The position numbers and the translations under genes were made by a program. The notes under the pieces are model-generated. The model was not told where the DNA came from and made no database searches. It saw only the letters and a list, made by a program, of their open reading frames with translations. This document shows, piece after piece, positions 14,131 to 21,488 of a DNA stretch of 26,444 nucleotides (position 1 is the stretch's first letter; every line of letters starts with the position of its first letter). Source of the DNA: Ktedonobacterales bacterium (GTDB taxonomy: Bacteria; Chloroflexota; Ktedonobacteria; Ktedonobacterales; JACDGC01); the NCBI GenBank assembly GCA_013815535.1, contig JACDGC010000008.1, forward strand, positions 1-26,444, given 5' to 3'.

Positions 14131-14251
14131 CTAAACCCTAACCGATCTGATCACTAGCGTGGGGATTTGTGACCACTCGATGTTGTCTAACGACGCACCA
14201 TTCCAACGCACACCTAAGAACTGCGTAGTGTCATTGAGTGTGATCCCATCA
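14131..14251 (-). pseudogene. Possible pentapeptide-repeat protein tail
   Basis: The minus-strand frame running from the left inverted-repeat arm into this stretch reads DGITLNDTTQFLGVRWNGAS, then LDNIEWSQIPTLVIRS before a stop. GVRWNGASLDNIEWSQ resembles the closing turns of pentapeptide-repeat proteins (A/S-L-x-x-x pattern, then WSQ). There is no start and too few repeats for certainty. Confidence 0.2.
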
Positions 14252-14547
14252 AGGCCCAGTGTTACGCACGCTGTCACCAGCCGCAAACAACATAACGCCA
14301 AAAGGACGAGTTTTTTGTGCAGCGCAACGTTTTGCGCGATTTTCAGCGGGTAAGCTTGGTAAATGGTCAACAGACTCGGAATGATGCACCATGTATGACC
14401 CAGGAGGTGAAGCGAAAAAGCCTTGACCTGTTCATATCAACGACACCTTCCTCCTTCAGGAGCAATGTTAGCCTCGTCTTACGCCAAATTCTTCCATTTG
14501 GACATATGTTGTTTGCGGCTGGTGACAGCGTGCGTAACGCTGGGCCT
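14252..14547. repeat. 43-bp inverted repeat pair around 210 bp of non-coding DNA
   Basis: The arm at 14252-14294 is the complement of the arm at 14505-14547 with 42 of 43 bases identical (core ATGTTGTTTGCGGCTGGTGA). The centre, 14295-14504, holds no gene. Together they make a 296-bp MITE-like unit, but no target duplication is seen at the arm edges. One arm may equally be a small inverted duplication of the other. The near identity implies a recent origin. Confidence 0.75.
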
Positions 14548-14688
14548 ATCGGACATGAATCAATATCAATCAATTTCAACGAATAAGTCATTCTCACTTA
14601 ATAGAGATAAAATCATCGACGCCAATCTTGCCATCGTCAACGCATCGGAAAAATCCGGTTAGGTGATGAAAAAAGCATAAGTGCCTAA

Positions 14689-14696
14689 GAGAGGGG
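14689..14696. repeat. Left target-site duplication of the ISL3 element
   Basis: GAGAGGGG directly outside the left end; the same eight bases occur at 16586-16593 directly outside the right end. Confidence 0.88.
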
Positions 14697-14782
14697 GACA
14701 CCTCGCCAGCGGAGGGTGGGTCATAAGCACTTTTGGTGCAGCAAGGAAGCAACAAACAAAATGGTACACTTCCAGCTTGGCT
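14697..14782 (+). repeat. Left terminal inverted repeat of the ISL3 element
   Basis: 86 bp from GACACCTCGCC to CCAGCTTGGCT. The matching right arm is at 16500-16585. It is much longer than the 15-40 bp usual for the family. Confidence 0.88.
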
Positions 14783-14806
14783 GTGCCTCTCGTCTGTGAG
14801 TATTCA

Positions 14807-16456
14807 ATGCCTCCTCTCTTTAACTTATTGCGACTCCCGCCTCATTTCCGTGTCCTGGACGTCACGCAATCGCCCGCTGGGATCCGCATCGTACTGGCAT
14901 CTGAGGTACCCTCCGCATCGTGTCCGCGGTGCCTGATATCCTCAACGAGTCGGCATAGCACCTACACGCGCACGGCTCAGGATCTGGCGTGGTCAGGGCA
15001 GTCGGTCACTTTCCAGGTGGTCACTCACAAATGGCGCTGTCGCGTGGCCCAGTGTGCTCAGCGCGTCTTTGCCGAACGTCTTGATCCCCTGCTTCGTCGT
15101 TCTGCTCGCATGACGACGCGCCTCATCGATCTCGTGTGCTCTGTGACGTTGGCGACGAGCGGACGGAGCGCTGCCCGTCTTACGGCCCACATCACCCCAG
15201 CCCTTTCGCCTACCACCTTAGTGCGACACATCATGACCCTTCCTGAACCCGCCATCTTTCCTGCCCACATCATTGGGATTGATGAGTTTTCGTTTCGGCG
15301 CGGCAAGCCGGGACAAGGGCATCATTTCGGTACCATCATCGTGGACCTCGAGCGCCACCGGGTTCTTGATCTGCTTCCTGAGCGCGATGTCGTGTCCGTG
15401 GCCGCGTGGCTCAGGAATCATCCGACGATCCAAGTGGTCAGCCGCGATCGCTCTGGGACGTTTGCCCAAGCGATTACGACCGCACTTCCTGAGGCCCAGC
15501 AGGTCCTCGATCGCTTTCATTTGCTACAGAATCTGCGCGACGTCCTTGAACGCTTCTTTCTCACCAAGCGCGACGTGTTGCGGCAAATGCGGCACCCGCC
15601 GATGCCATCGTCACCGCCCCCTTCCGCCCGGCTTCCTGAGCATCAGTCGCAAGACGAGCGTGTCGCGCGCTGGGTGCAAATCCACCAGCAGATTCATGAC
15701 TTAGTCGCCAAACAGGTTGATGTGACGACCATTGCCCGCCGTTTACATGTGAGTCGTCCCACCGTCTATCGGTATCTGCACATGATACAGCCTCCCTCTG
15801 TGAAACACCCCAGCGTACGACGCACGCTGGACCCTTTCATTCCCTACATTCTCCAGCGCTGGAATGAGGGTGTGCGGAACGCCCAACTCATCTGGCGCGA
15901 ATTAACCAACCAGGGATATACGCACTCGGTGTCGAACGTCGGTCGCTTTGTGAAGCAATTGCGGCAGGAAACGGCCCTCCCCCTCAAATTTAAGCACGTC
16001 TTGCCAGCATCGCTGTATGATGTGACGATTGCTCATGCTCCCCTTGCTTTCTCAGCCATTCAAGTAGCTCGCCTTGTCGTACGCCATCCCGAACGCCGCG
16101 CCCGTCGTGAGCAGGAGTATTTAGAGCGGTTGCGGACGGCTGATGACCAGATTGAGGGGGTGTGCCGCGTTGCCGAACAATTTTGTCAGATGGTGCGCCT
16201 ACGCCAGGGAGAGCGTCTCGATGCGTGGGTGACCGCTGCTCAATCTACTGCGCTTCGGTCGTTCGTTATGTCGTTACTCAAAGAGGAAAATGCTTTGCGG
16301 GCGGGATTGACACAAGCGACCAGTCAGGGACAAACAGAAGGGCAGGTCCACAAATTGAAGCTGATCAAGCGCCAAGGGTATGGGCATGCGGGGTTTGCGC
16401 TCCTCCGCCAGCGGGTGCTGCATGCCAACTCATGTTCTCTCGCACTGGGGAAGTGA
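14807..16456 (+). CDS. ISL3-family transposase
   Basis: A 549-residue transposase from ATG 14807. The frame is open from 14681, but the first 42 codons only translate the inverted repeat. Domains: N-terminal zinc ribbon (CPRC near residue 37, then HKWRCRVAQCAQRVF), a helix-turn-helix, and a DDE/DEDD catalytic core with the first Asp in GIDEFSFRRGK, the second in VVSRDRSGTF, and Glu in TSQGQTEGQVHKLKLIKRQG, all standard ISL3 sites. A second HTH-like insert (DVTTIARRLHVSRPTVYRYL) is present between catalytic residues, as in longer members of the family. No frameshift or stop interrupts it. Cut-and-paste transposition is expected. The promoter probably lies within the left inverted repeat, which ends 24 bases before the start. 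Confidence 0.93.
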   Translation: MPPLFNLLRLPPHFRVLDVTQSPAGIRIVLASEVPSASCPRCLISSTSRHSTYTRTAQDLAWSGQSVTFQVVTHKWRCRVAQCAQRVFAERLDPLLRRSARMTTRLIDLVCSVTLATSGRSAARLTAHITPALSPTTLVRHIMTLPEPAIFPAHIIGIDEFSFRRGKPGQGHHFGTIIVDLERHRVLDLLPERDVVSVAAWLRNHPTIQVVSRDRSGTFAQAITTALPEAQQVLDRFHLLQNLRDVLERFFLTKRDVLRQMRHPPMPSSPPPSARLPEHQSQDERVARWVQIHQQIHDLVAKQVDVTTIARRLHVSRPTVYRYLHMIQPPSVKHPSVRRTLDPFIPYILQRWNEGVRNAQLIWRELTNQGYTHSVSNVGRFVKQLRQETALPLKFKHVLPASLYDVTIAHAPLAFSAIQVARLVVRHPERRARREQEYLERLRTADDQIEGVCRVAEQFCQMVRLRQGERLDAWVTAAQSTALRSFVMSLLKEENALRAGLTQATSQGQTEGQVHKLKLIKRQGYGHAGFALLRQRVLHANSCSLALGK

Positions 16457-16499
16457 AGCGCCTCAAGCGCGTCCAAACAGCGACTTCGTCTTGATGAAT

Positions 16500-16585
16500 A
16501 GCCAAGCTGGAAGTGTACCATTTTATTTGTTGCTTCCTTGCTGCACCAAAAGTGCTTATGACCCATGCTCCAGCGGCGAGGTCTC
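16500..16585 (-). repeat. Right terminal inverted repeat of the ISL3 element
   Basis: Complement of 14697-14782 with seven mismatches, six of them in the outer 20 bp. Both arms translate to the same WVISTFGAARKQQ string, which shows the arms rather than coding function. Confidence 0.88.
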
Positions 16586-16593
16586 GAGAGGGG
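16586..16593. repeat. Right target-site duplication of the ISL3 element
   Basis: GAGAGGGG directly outside the right end, identical to the left copy at 14689-14696. Confidence 0.88.
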
Positions 16594-16611
16594 TATAAAA
16601 AAAGGGATATA

Positions 16612-16757
16612 CGGATTGTGGGGGTGATTGGGCAATCGTACATTCTCTGCTAAAACCGGAACATGAGGTTGATATAGGATCTAGCTTGGTTGCTGATCAA
16701 CTTCATGTTCCGATGTTTAATATCATCGTACAGTTGCCCAATCACCCTCACAATCGG
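16612..16757. repeat. 146-bp imperfect palindrome
   Basis: Arms 16612-16673 and 16696-16757 are 62 bases each and complementary at 46 positions without a gap, with two near-perfect blocks (outer 30 bases around GTGATTGGGCAA, inner 17 around GGAACATGA.GTTGAT) and a divergent middle; the centre is 22 bases. It looks like two facing copies of one IS end or a MITE, and its right edge coincides with the point where a BTAD regulator gene is cut off. Confidence 0.72.
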
Positions 16758-16760
16758 GAT

Positions 16761-16923
16761 GGCCGTCGGGCCAAAAGAGAAAAGCCAGATTGTGCCGCTG
16801 TTGCGCGGCAGTGTGATGCAGGGCGAGCAACGCGCGCAGTCGCTGCGCCGTCAGGGCCGTTATTGGCTGATGGTCATAGGTCAGGCGAAAATCCCCGAGG
16901 ATGCAAAACTGCATTGCTGGCAT
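16761..16923 (-). pseudogene. 5' stub of a BTAD/SARP-type transcription regulator
   Basis: Starting at ATG 16921-16923, with AAAGGA seven bases upstream, it reads MQFCILGDFRLTYDHQPITA, AQRLRALLALHH and RHNLAFLFWPDG, the first 50 residues of the winged-helix DNA-binding part of SARP/BTAD regulators common in Chloroflexota. Homology ends exactly at the edge of the palindrome near 16760, and the frame runs out 35 bases later. The rest of the gene (BTAD helical domain and usually an ATPase/TPR part) is gone. The start signals are intact, so a short useless peptide may still be made. Confidence 0.8.
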
Positions 16924-17132
16924 CGCCCCATTCCTTTCTCTGTGGTGAGACTTCAGAGAAGCATACCATGCGTCAATGATGCTGTGCTGTTCACATGGGA
17001 GCATACACCGTGCGGCAATCCGCTGACTGCGCTCTCTCCTGATTTTTACGCGGTCGAGTGACGCTTTGTGAGGCATGACTGCTCGTAATAGATGCACGCG
17101 ATTTCGTGAATGACTTGCTGAGGGCATAAAGT

Positions 17133-17178
17133 AATCCGGCAGCACCAAACTATAAAGTTGGTTTGATGCTGCCGGATT
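17133..17178. terminator. 18-bp hairpin downstream of the lipoprotein gene
   Basis: AATCCGGCAGCACCAAAC (17133-17150) pairs with GTTTGATGCTGCCGGATT (17161-17178) with one mismatch and a 10-base loop. It lies 27 bases past the stop of the lipoprotein gene and is a probable terminator for it, though no long U run follows. Confidence 0.65.
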
Positions 17179-17204
17179 GTGCGATCAAGCGGTTGAGCGC
17201 GGGA

Positions 17205-17819
17205 TTATGGATAGAGTTGCGCGCCGAGTTTCTGCGCCGTGTGGGTGGTCAGGGTGAAGGCGCTGCCACTCCAGGTGTAGGTGTCGTTGGTCCAGACATC
17301 AGGGCAGCATTGCGGAATGGCATCGGCGGAATAGCTGTAGCCGCTGAGCATGAGCTTTTGCGAGACAATCGCCTCTGCTGTCACGGTGAAGAGTGGATAT
17401 TTGGGGGCAGTCAGCGGCAATTTGCCCGCCACGGTGGGGTTGCTGGCATTGCCGGTCAGCACGACCACGCCGGTGCCGCCATCCATGATGCCGATGCAAT
17501 AATAGGGAACCATCACATCGAGCTGGGTGGTGCGGGTGATGTAGCCAAAGAGCGGATCGAGGACGTGCAGGCGAATGCCATTCTTGCCGGTGGGGTCTGT
17601 TCCGTTCGAGACGGTGACTTTGGCTCCGCCATTCGTGTTGCAGAGATCAGGGTAGGCGGTGTTCGCCCAATCGATGCTGTTCAGCGCGCCGGGCGCAGCG
17701 GGGGTGGCTGTGGCGGCAACGACGGTGGTGGTAGGTGCGGTGGAGACCGTCACCGTGCTGGCCGCGCAACTGGTGAGCAGTGATAAACACAGGACGAGCA
17801 AACTGAGGCCGTAACGCAT
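17205..17819 (-). CDS. Secreted lipoprotein, LppP/LprE-like
   Basis: A 204-residue exported lipoprotein. The N-terminus MRYGLSLLVLCLSLLTSC has a basic start, a hydrophobic core and the lipobox LTSC with the lipidated Cys18. A Thr/Ala/Pro-rich linker (residues 19-45) follows, as in surface lipoproteins, then a compact domain with CCPDVWTNDTYTWSGSAF near the C-terminus and cysteines at LCNTNGG and YYCIGIMDGG. The CPD.W...YTW pattern recalls the LppP/LprE family, whose role is unknown. ATG 17819 has GAAGGGA nine bases upstream; the open frame beyond it to 17912 lacks homology. It is transcribed alone, 142 bases after the metallo-hydrolase gene, with a hairpin at its end. Confidence 0.8.
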   Translation of the reverse strand: MRYGLSLLVLCLSLLTSCAASTVTVSTAPTTTVVAATATPAAPGALNSIDWANTAYPDLCNTNGGAKVTVSNGTDPTGKNGIRLHVLDPLFGYITRTTQLDVMVPYYCIGIMDGGTGVVVLTGNASNPTVAGKLPLTAPKYPLFTVTAEAIVSQKLMLSGYSYSADAIPQCCPDVWTNDTYTWSGSAFTLTTHTAQKLGAQLYP

Positions 17820-17961
17820 GGATGGTATCCCTTCTTCGATGAAAACCAGGCTATATAGAGATAACGCAAGCGCGCGGAAATTTGTGACATTGGGGCGTGA
17901 CGTTGGCGTCATGTTCCGCGCCGCCTGCGATGATGCCGATGTCCGCCTGTGTTACGATGCC

Positions 17962-18696
17962 TCAGCCATAGTAAGCTGGGGCGGTTGTGAGTTGCTGCCA
18001 TTGTGCGCCATCATGGCCAAATACGACCAAACGCACCCCGTGTCGTTCAACCAGATCGAGGAGTTTCTGGGTGCTGGCACGCAGCTGCTCTTCGTTGTCA
18101 TCCATCGACCACGCCCGTCGGTCAGTGGTGAACTGCCGTTCCATCATTACCGCATCGATGGCCAGCAAGACTGGTCCGGCCTGGGGAAGCTCCACCAGCA
18201 CCGACTGATGGCCGGGAGCATGACCGCTGGTCTCGATGAGATGAATACCTAGCATCAGCACTGTATCTCCCTCGACCACGCGATAGCGTAAAGCTGGATT
18301 ACCCCAGTGGGCGTTCCCACTGGCAAAGCGTGGGTGGCCATTGTTGGCGACCTCAAGTTGTTTGCGCTGTACGATGAATTCGGCGTGTGGAAAGAGATCA
18401 TGGGTGCCCACGTGATCGATATCGAAGTGAGAGCAGATGACGGTGGTGATGCCGCCGGGAGTGAGACCAATGGTTGCGAGATGGGAGAGGAGTGAATGTT
18501 CTTGTTGGCGCGGTGGCATGCCCGCCGGAATGGGTTGCTCTGGTGGCCAGCCACTGTCGATGAGGATGTGTTGGCCAGACCCCGTCACGATGAGATAGCA
18601 CCCGTTGACCATGCTCATGGTTCCTCCCGTTGGCAGGGGGACATCGGTGTAGGAGAGCGGGAACAGATATAAGCGCTGTGGGCCATGGTCAGACAT
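17962..18696 (-). CDS. Metallo-beta-lactamase-fold hydrolase, AHL-lactonase-like
   Basis: A 244-residue protein similar to N-acyl-homoserine lactonases (AiiA/AttM group), which open lactone rings using two metal ions. Visible: N-terminal MSMVNGCYLIVTG, LIDSGW (45-50), metal motif CSHFDIDHVG (His90, Asp92, Asp94, His95), TSGHAPGHQSV (His159 or His163), AIDAV (Asp181) and the C-terminal FGHDGAQW. The usual HxHxDH is here HxDxDH, with Asp in place of the second His; related lactonase-like proteins show this variant, but it should change one metal site. The ATG at 18694-18696 overlaps the TGA of the upstream marR-type gene (TGATG), with GGGGAGG inside that gene, so translation is coupled. It probably degrades a lactone or ester sensed by the regulator. 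Confidence 0.87.
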   Translation of the reverse strand: MSDHGPQRLYLFPLSYTDVPLPTGGTMSMVNGCYLIVTGSGQHILIDSGWPPEQPIPAGMPPRQQEHSLLSHLATIGLTPGGITTVICSHFDIDHVGTHDLFPHAEFIVQRKQLEVANNGHPRFASGNAHWGNPALRYRVVEGDTVLMLGIHLIETSGHAPGHQSVLVELPQAGPVLLAIDAVMMERQFTTDRRAWSMDDNEEQLRASTQKLLDLVERHGVRLVVFGHDGAQWQQLTTAPAYYG

Positions 18697-19148
18697 CAAT
18701 GGGCCTCCCCTAGTGTCGTGAGATTGTGAAGGGCACGGGTGAGAAGGTGCCGTAATTGGTGATGTTCTTCGGGTGAGAAATCACCGAATGCTTGTAGGTT
18801 AATGTCTTCGGCGAGATGGCGCACCTTCGGGGCGAGCGCCCGCCCCTCATTTGTTAAGAAGACTCGCTGCATCCGTTTGTCGTGTTCGTCTGCCTGGCGG
18901 TAGATGAGGCCGTAGCGTTCCAGTCGTTGTAAGAGGCCGGTGATGGTTGCGGCTTCGACTCGCAGCAAGGTTTGCAATTCGACCTGCGAGCGGCCTTCGT
19001 GTTCCCACAAATGCCGGAGCACACCCCACTGCGCGAGGGTGATGCCATGACGCCGCAACTGTTCGGCGAACGTCTCGGCCAATGCATGGGTCAGGCGCTT
19101 AATGATCGCGCTCAATAATTCATTCTCAGCCACGGCAACTCCCATCAT
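18696..19148 (-). CDS. MarR-family transcriptional regulator
   Basis: A 150-residue dimeric winged-helix repressor. The core is ITLAQWGVLRHLWEHEGRSQ, VELQTLLRVEAATITGLLQR and LERYGLIYRQADEHDKRMQR, with wing RVFLTNEGRAL, all in family positions; the ends form the dimer helices. Two adjacent ATG codons (19148, 19145) follow AGGACG at a long distance; a GTG five codons in, behind TGGGAG, is an alternative start. It is the first gene of a two-gene operon with the metallo-hydrolase. A perfect -35/-10 promoter and a palindrome across the expected start of transcription lie just upstream, so autorepression lifted by a small ligand is very likely. Confidence 0.92.
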   Translation of the reverse strand: MMGVAVAENELLSAIIKRLTHALAETFAEQLRRHGITLAQWGVLRHLWEHEGRSQVELQTLLRVEAATITGLLQRLERYGLIYRQADEHDKRMQRVFLTNEGRALAPKVRHLAEDINLQAFGDFSPEEHHQLRHLLTRALHNLTTLGEAH

Positions 19149-19152
19149 TTAT

Positions 19153-19168
19153 TTAGTTTGCGTCCTAA
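19153..19168. promoter_or_regulatory. Probable MarR operator
   Basis: TTAGTTTGCGTCCTAA: ends TTAG and CTAA are inverted, with an 8-base centre. It touches the -10 box and covers the expected +1, ideal for blocking RNA polymerase. The size suits MarR dimers. Confidence 0.6.
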
Positions 19169-19196
19169 TTATATGGTGACAGAGTACGGCTGTCAA
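19168..19196 (-). promoter_or_regulatory. Perfect consensus sigma-70 promoter of the marR operon
   Basis: On the minus strand TTGACA (19191-19196), 17 bases, TATAAT (19168-19173): both hexamers and the spacing are exact consensus. Transcription should begin about 19161, leaving only a dozen bases before the first ATG. Such a strong promoter fits tight repression. Confidence 0.88.
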
Positions 19197-19313
19197 GGCG
19201 AGCGTGTCTGATGTATCTGCTGAGATTACCGGATGAGATGCTACAATTGGTTATCACTAGCGGGCATGAATTGGGGCACTGTGCATTCCTTTGGCAAAGA
19301 AGGGGTCTTTTCG

Positions 19314-20102
19314 ATGTATTTGCAAGCACATCATCTGGCGGTGGTCGAACGGCTGAAAGCGCTCTTTGGGGAAGATCCGCGTTATCTGGCGATGCTGGTG
19401 GGTGGTTCGCTGGCGAAGGGGTGGGGCAATGCCAACTCTGATGTGGACATCTTGCTGGTGGTCACTGAGGAAGAATATGCCAGGCGTGCTGCCAGCGATG
19501 ACCTGGGGTATATCAACAAAGAGATTTGTGACTATCCCGACGGGTATGTTGATGGCAAGATCATCGATGAAGCCTTTCTACGGGATGTAGCGGAGCGTGG
19601 CAGTGAGCCAGCGCGGGCCGCATTCATCAATGCGCACATCGCTTTTTCGCATCTGCCGCATTTGGCTGAGATGATTCAATCGATTCCGGTTTATCCGGAG
19701 CAGGACCGCGAAAAGAAGTTGCGCGCGTTCTATTGCCAGATTCAGGCGCATCGGTGGTTCATCAAAGAGGCCGCCAAGCGACAATCGACTTATTTGATGG
19801 CACACGCCACGAGCGAAATGGTGTTCTTTTCCGCCCGCTTGATTCTGGCGTATAATCGTATCCTGTATCCGTTTCACAAGTGGCTGATGCGCGCCGTGGA
19901 AGATGTGCCAGAGAAGCCCGCTGATTTTCTGCCACTGGCGGAAAAGCTCTTGAAAGAGGGATCGGTGGCTCATGCCGAGACGCTTTGGGAGTGCATCAAT
20001 GGTTTCCGCGATTGGCAAATCACCGATTCATGGGGCGTCCGTTTCATGCATGACAGCGAATGGACGTGGCGCAATGGGCAGTTGGCTGTGGAGGCCTGGT
20101 AA
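19314..20102 (+). CDS. Nucleotidyltransferase-domain protein (aminoglycoside-type)
   Basis: A 262-residue protein of the polymerase-beta nucleotidyltransferase superfamily. The motif LVGGSLAKGWGNANSDVDIL (residues 28-47) has the GS loop and both metal-binding Asp43 and Asp45, followed by a C-terminal helical domain (FYCQIQAHRWFIKEAAKRQ; SARLILAYNRILYPFHKWL). It looks like antibiotic-modifying or housekeeping nucleotidyltransferases of unassigned substrate. ATG 19314 is chosen because GAAGGGG lies upstream and homology begins there; the open frame from 19233 contributes nothing recognisable. Unlike the AadA-like gene at 568, the active site is intact. It is divergent from the marR operon and separate from the next gene. 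Confidence 0.82.
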   Translation: MYLQAHHLAVVERLKALFGEDPRYLAMLVGGSLAKGWGNANSDVDILLVVTEEEYARRAASDDLGYINKEICDYPDGYVDGKIIDEAFLRDVAERGSEPARAAFINAHIAFSHLPHLAEMIQSIPVYPEQDREKKLRAFYCQIQAHRWFIKEAAKRQSTYLMAHATSEMVFFSARLILAYNRILYPFHKWLMRAVEDVPEKPADFLPLAEKLLKEGSVAHAETLWECINGFRDWQITDSWGVRFMHDSEWTWRNGQLAVEAW

Positions 20103-20233
20103 GAGCAGGGCTATCTTCGCATGCGTTGGGTTGGCTTGAGTGACAAACACTCAGTAATGGTTCGATGCATCCGTTTTCTTGGCTCTGGTTAGAAAATGAA
20201 AGGGAATGACTGAGATGAAAGGTGGGGCAGGCC

Positions 20234-20853
20234 ATGCTCATCTTTGATGAGGATCGAGCGTCAGACGCACCATTCGTTGAAAGAGTCTGGCGCTGCCACA
20301 GTGAGGATGCTGATCCCTTCCTTTCAATTGCCGGAAGCCATAGCGAATTGGTGGTGAGTCGCTTACACGGCCAGATGTCTCTGACGGTGCGTGGCCCCGA
20401 GACGCGCGCGACCTTCATGGGCGATTGCCCCGGGAATGGCGAATGGCGTTCGGGTTGGAAGGTGACTCCTGGCCATTCCCTAACTTTGACAACGCGGATG
20501 TATTCGTCGAGCGATTACGACGAGTGGGGTATCTGCGATACGATCCGCTTGTCGAAGATGCCTGGCATGAGGTCCGCCGTGAGCGTTCGCAGCGCACGTT
20601 GCAGCGGCATTTTTTGCAAGCGACGGGGCTGCGGCTCGGCGAAGCGCGCCAGATCGAGCGCGCGCGTCACGCAACCTATTTGTTGCGACAGGGCCACGCG
20701 ATCACCGATGTGGTGGCACACACAGGATATTACGACCAGGCGCACCTCACGCATGCGCTCAAACAGTATATGGGGCAAACTCCTGGGGAGATTCTTCGAC
20801 ATGATGAAAAGGGGCAGATGTCGTTTCTGTACAAGACAACGACTTTTGCTTGA
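20234..20853 (+). pseudogene. AraC-family regulator with internal deletion and frameshift
   Basis: Two pieces of one gene. The first frame from ATG 20234 gives MLIFDEDRASDAPFVERVWR, SIAGSHSELVVSRLHGQMSL and TVRGPETRAT. At about 20435-20460, after GEW, the frame changes and the second gives LEGDSWPFPNFDNADVFVER, then the AraC helix-turn-helix (QRTLQRHFLQATGLRLGEAR; ATYLLRQGHAITDVVAHTGY; YDQAHLTHALKQYMGQTPGE) to the TGA at 20851. Compared with related Chloroflexota regulators about 40 residues of the ligand domain are missing between the pieces, so this is a deletion rather than a single sequencing slip. It lies 47 bases before a DHFR-fold reductase, a pairing common in this group, and once probably controlled it. 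Confidence 0.78.
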
Positions 20854-20900
20854 TGCTCTCATAGAGAGGGAACCATTCACCATAAGCAGAGGAGAATTTC

Positions 20901-21479
20901 ATGCAAAAAATCATCACCACCACCTGGGTGTCACTCGACGGCTTCATCGCTGGTCCCAACGGGGAGATGGATTGGATTGGCGAGAGTCATGGGGAGGCCA
21001 TGGGGCAATATGAATATGATGTGGTCAAGGCGGCGGATACCCTGTTGTTGGGGCGCGTGACGTATCAGAGCTTCGCGGGTTCGTGGCCCCATGTGCCTGA
21101 TAACCCCAATGCCTCTGAAGGGGAAAAGGTCTATGCCCGCCAACTAAATGCGATGCAGAAGGTCGTCTTTTCCAGGACGCTCGATCAGGTGGAATGGCAC
21201 AATTCTACGCTCAAAACGGCGATCATTCCCGAAGAGATCACGCAGATGAAGCAAGCGCCGGGCAGCGATATGGTCATCTATGGCAGCGCCAGTGTGGTGC
21301 AGGAGTTGACCAATCTGGGATTGATCGATGAATATCAGGTGCTGATCTTTCCCGTCATTTTGGGGGGCGGCAAACCACTCTTTCACGACATTCAGCATAA
21401 AGTGCGGCTGCAACTCACAGACACTCAGACGCAACCTTCCGGCGTGGTCGTGTTGACCTACCATCCGCGCCAACCATAA
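20901..21479 (+). CDS. Dihydrofolate reductase family protein (RibD C-terminal fold)
   Basis: A 192-residue RibD_C/DHFR-fold reductase, closer to the classical type than the two at 3261 and 4127. It reads WVSLDGFIAGPNGEMDWIG (residues 9-27), LLLGRVTYQSFAGSWP (about 48-63), KVVFSRTLDQVEW, SDMVIYGSASVVQELTNLGL and IFPVILGGGKPLF, all family landmarks, including the SLDGF and GxGGKPLF-type positions. AGAGGAG lies seven bases before the ATG. Expected to be a cytoplasmic NADPH-dependent reductase; its substrate is unknown. It follows a broken AraC regulator and is followed by a terminator, so it is now a single-gene unit. Confidence 0.92.
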   Translation: MQKIITTTWVSLDGFIAGPNGEMDWIGESHGEAMGQYEYDVVKAADTLLLGRVTYQSFAGSWPHVPDNPNASEGEKVYARQLNAMQKVVFSRTLDQVEWHNSTLKTAIIPEEITQMKQAPGSDMVIYGSASVVQELTNLGLIDEYQVLIFPVILGGGKPLFHDIQHKVRLQLTDTQTQPSGVVVLTYHPRQP

Positions 21480-21488
21480 TGCTTGCCT

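Larger units (their letters stand above)
14697..16585 (+). mobile_element. Complete ISL3-family insertion sequence with 86-bp inverted repeats
   Basis: A 1,889-bp element. The ends GACACCTCGCC (left) and GAGACCTCGCC (right, complement) start 86-bp inverted repeats that match at 79 of 86 positions, with the inner 66 bp differing at a single base. It is flanked on both sides by GAGAGGGG, the 8-bp target duplication typical of ISL3. One intact transposase gene fills it. Perfect duplication and intact gene point to a recent, possibly active insertion. Confidence 0.92.

Noticed and set aside
14681..14806. N-terminal extension of the ISL3 transposase
   Set aside because: Those codons only translate the terminal inverted repeat; the same string appears from the right arm on the other strand.
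17163..17783. 206-codon plus-strand frame opposite the lipoprotein
   Set aside because: Gly/Ala/Arg-rich shadow; the minus-strand frame has a lipobox, a ribosome binding site and a terminator.
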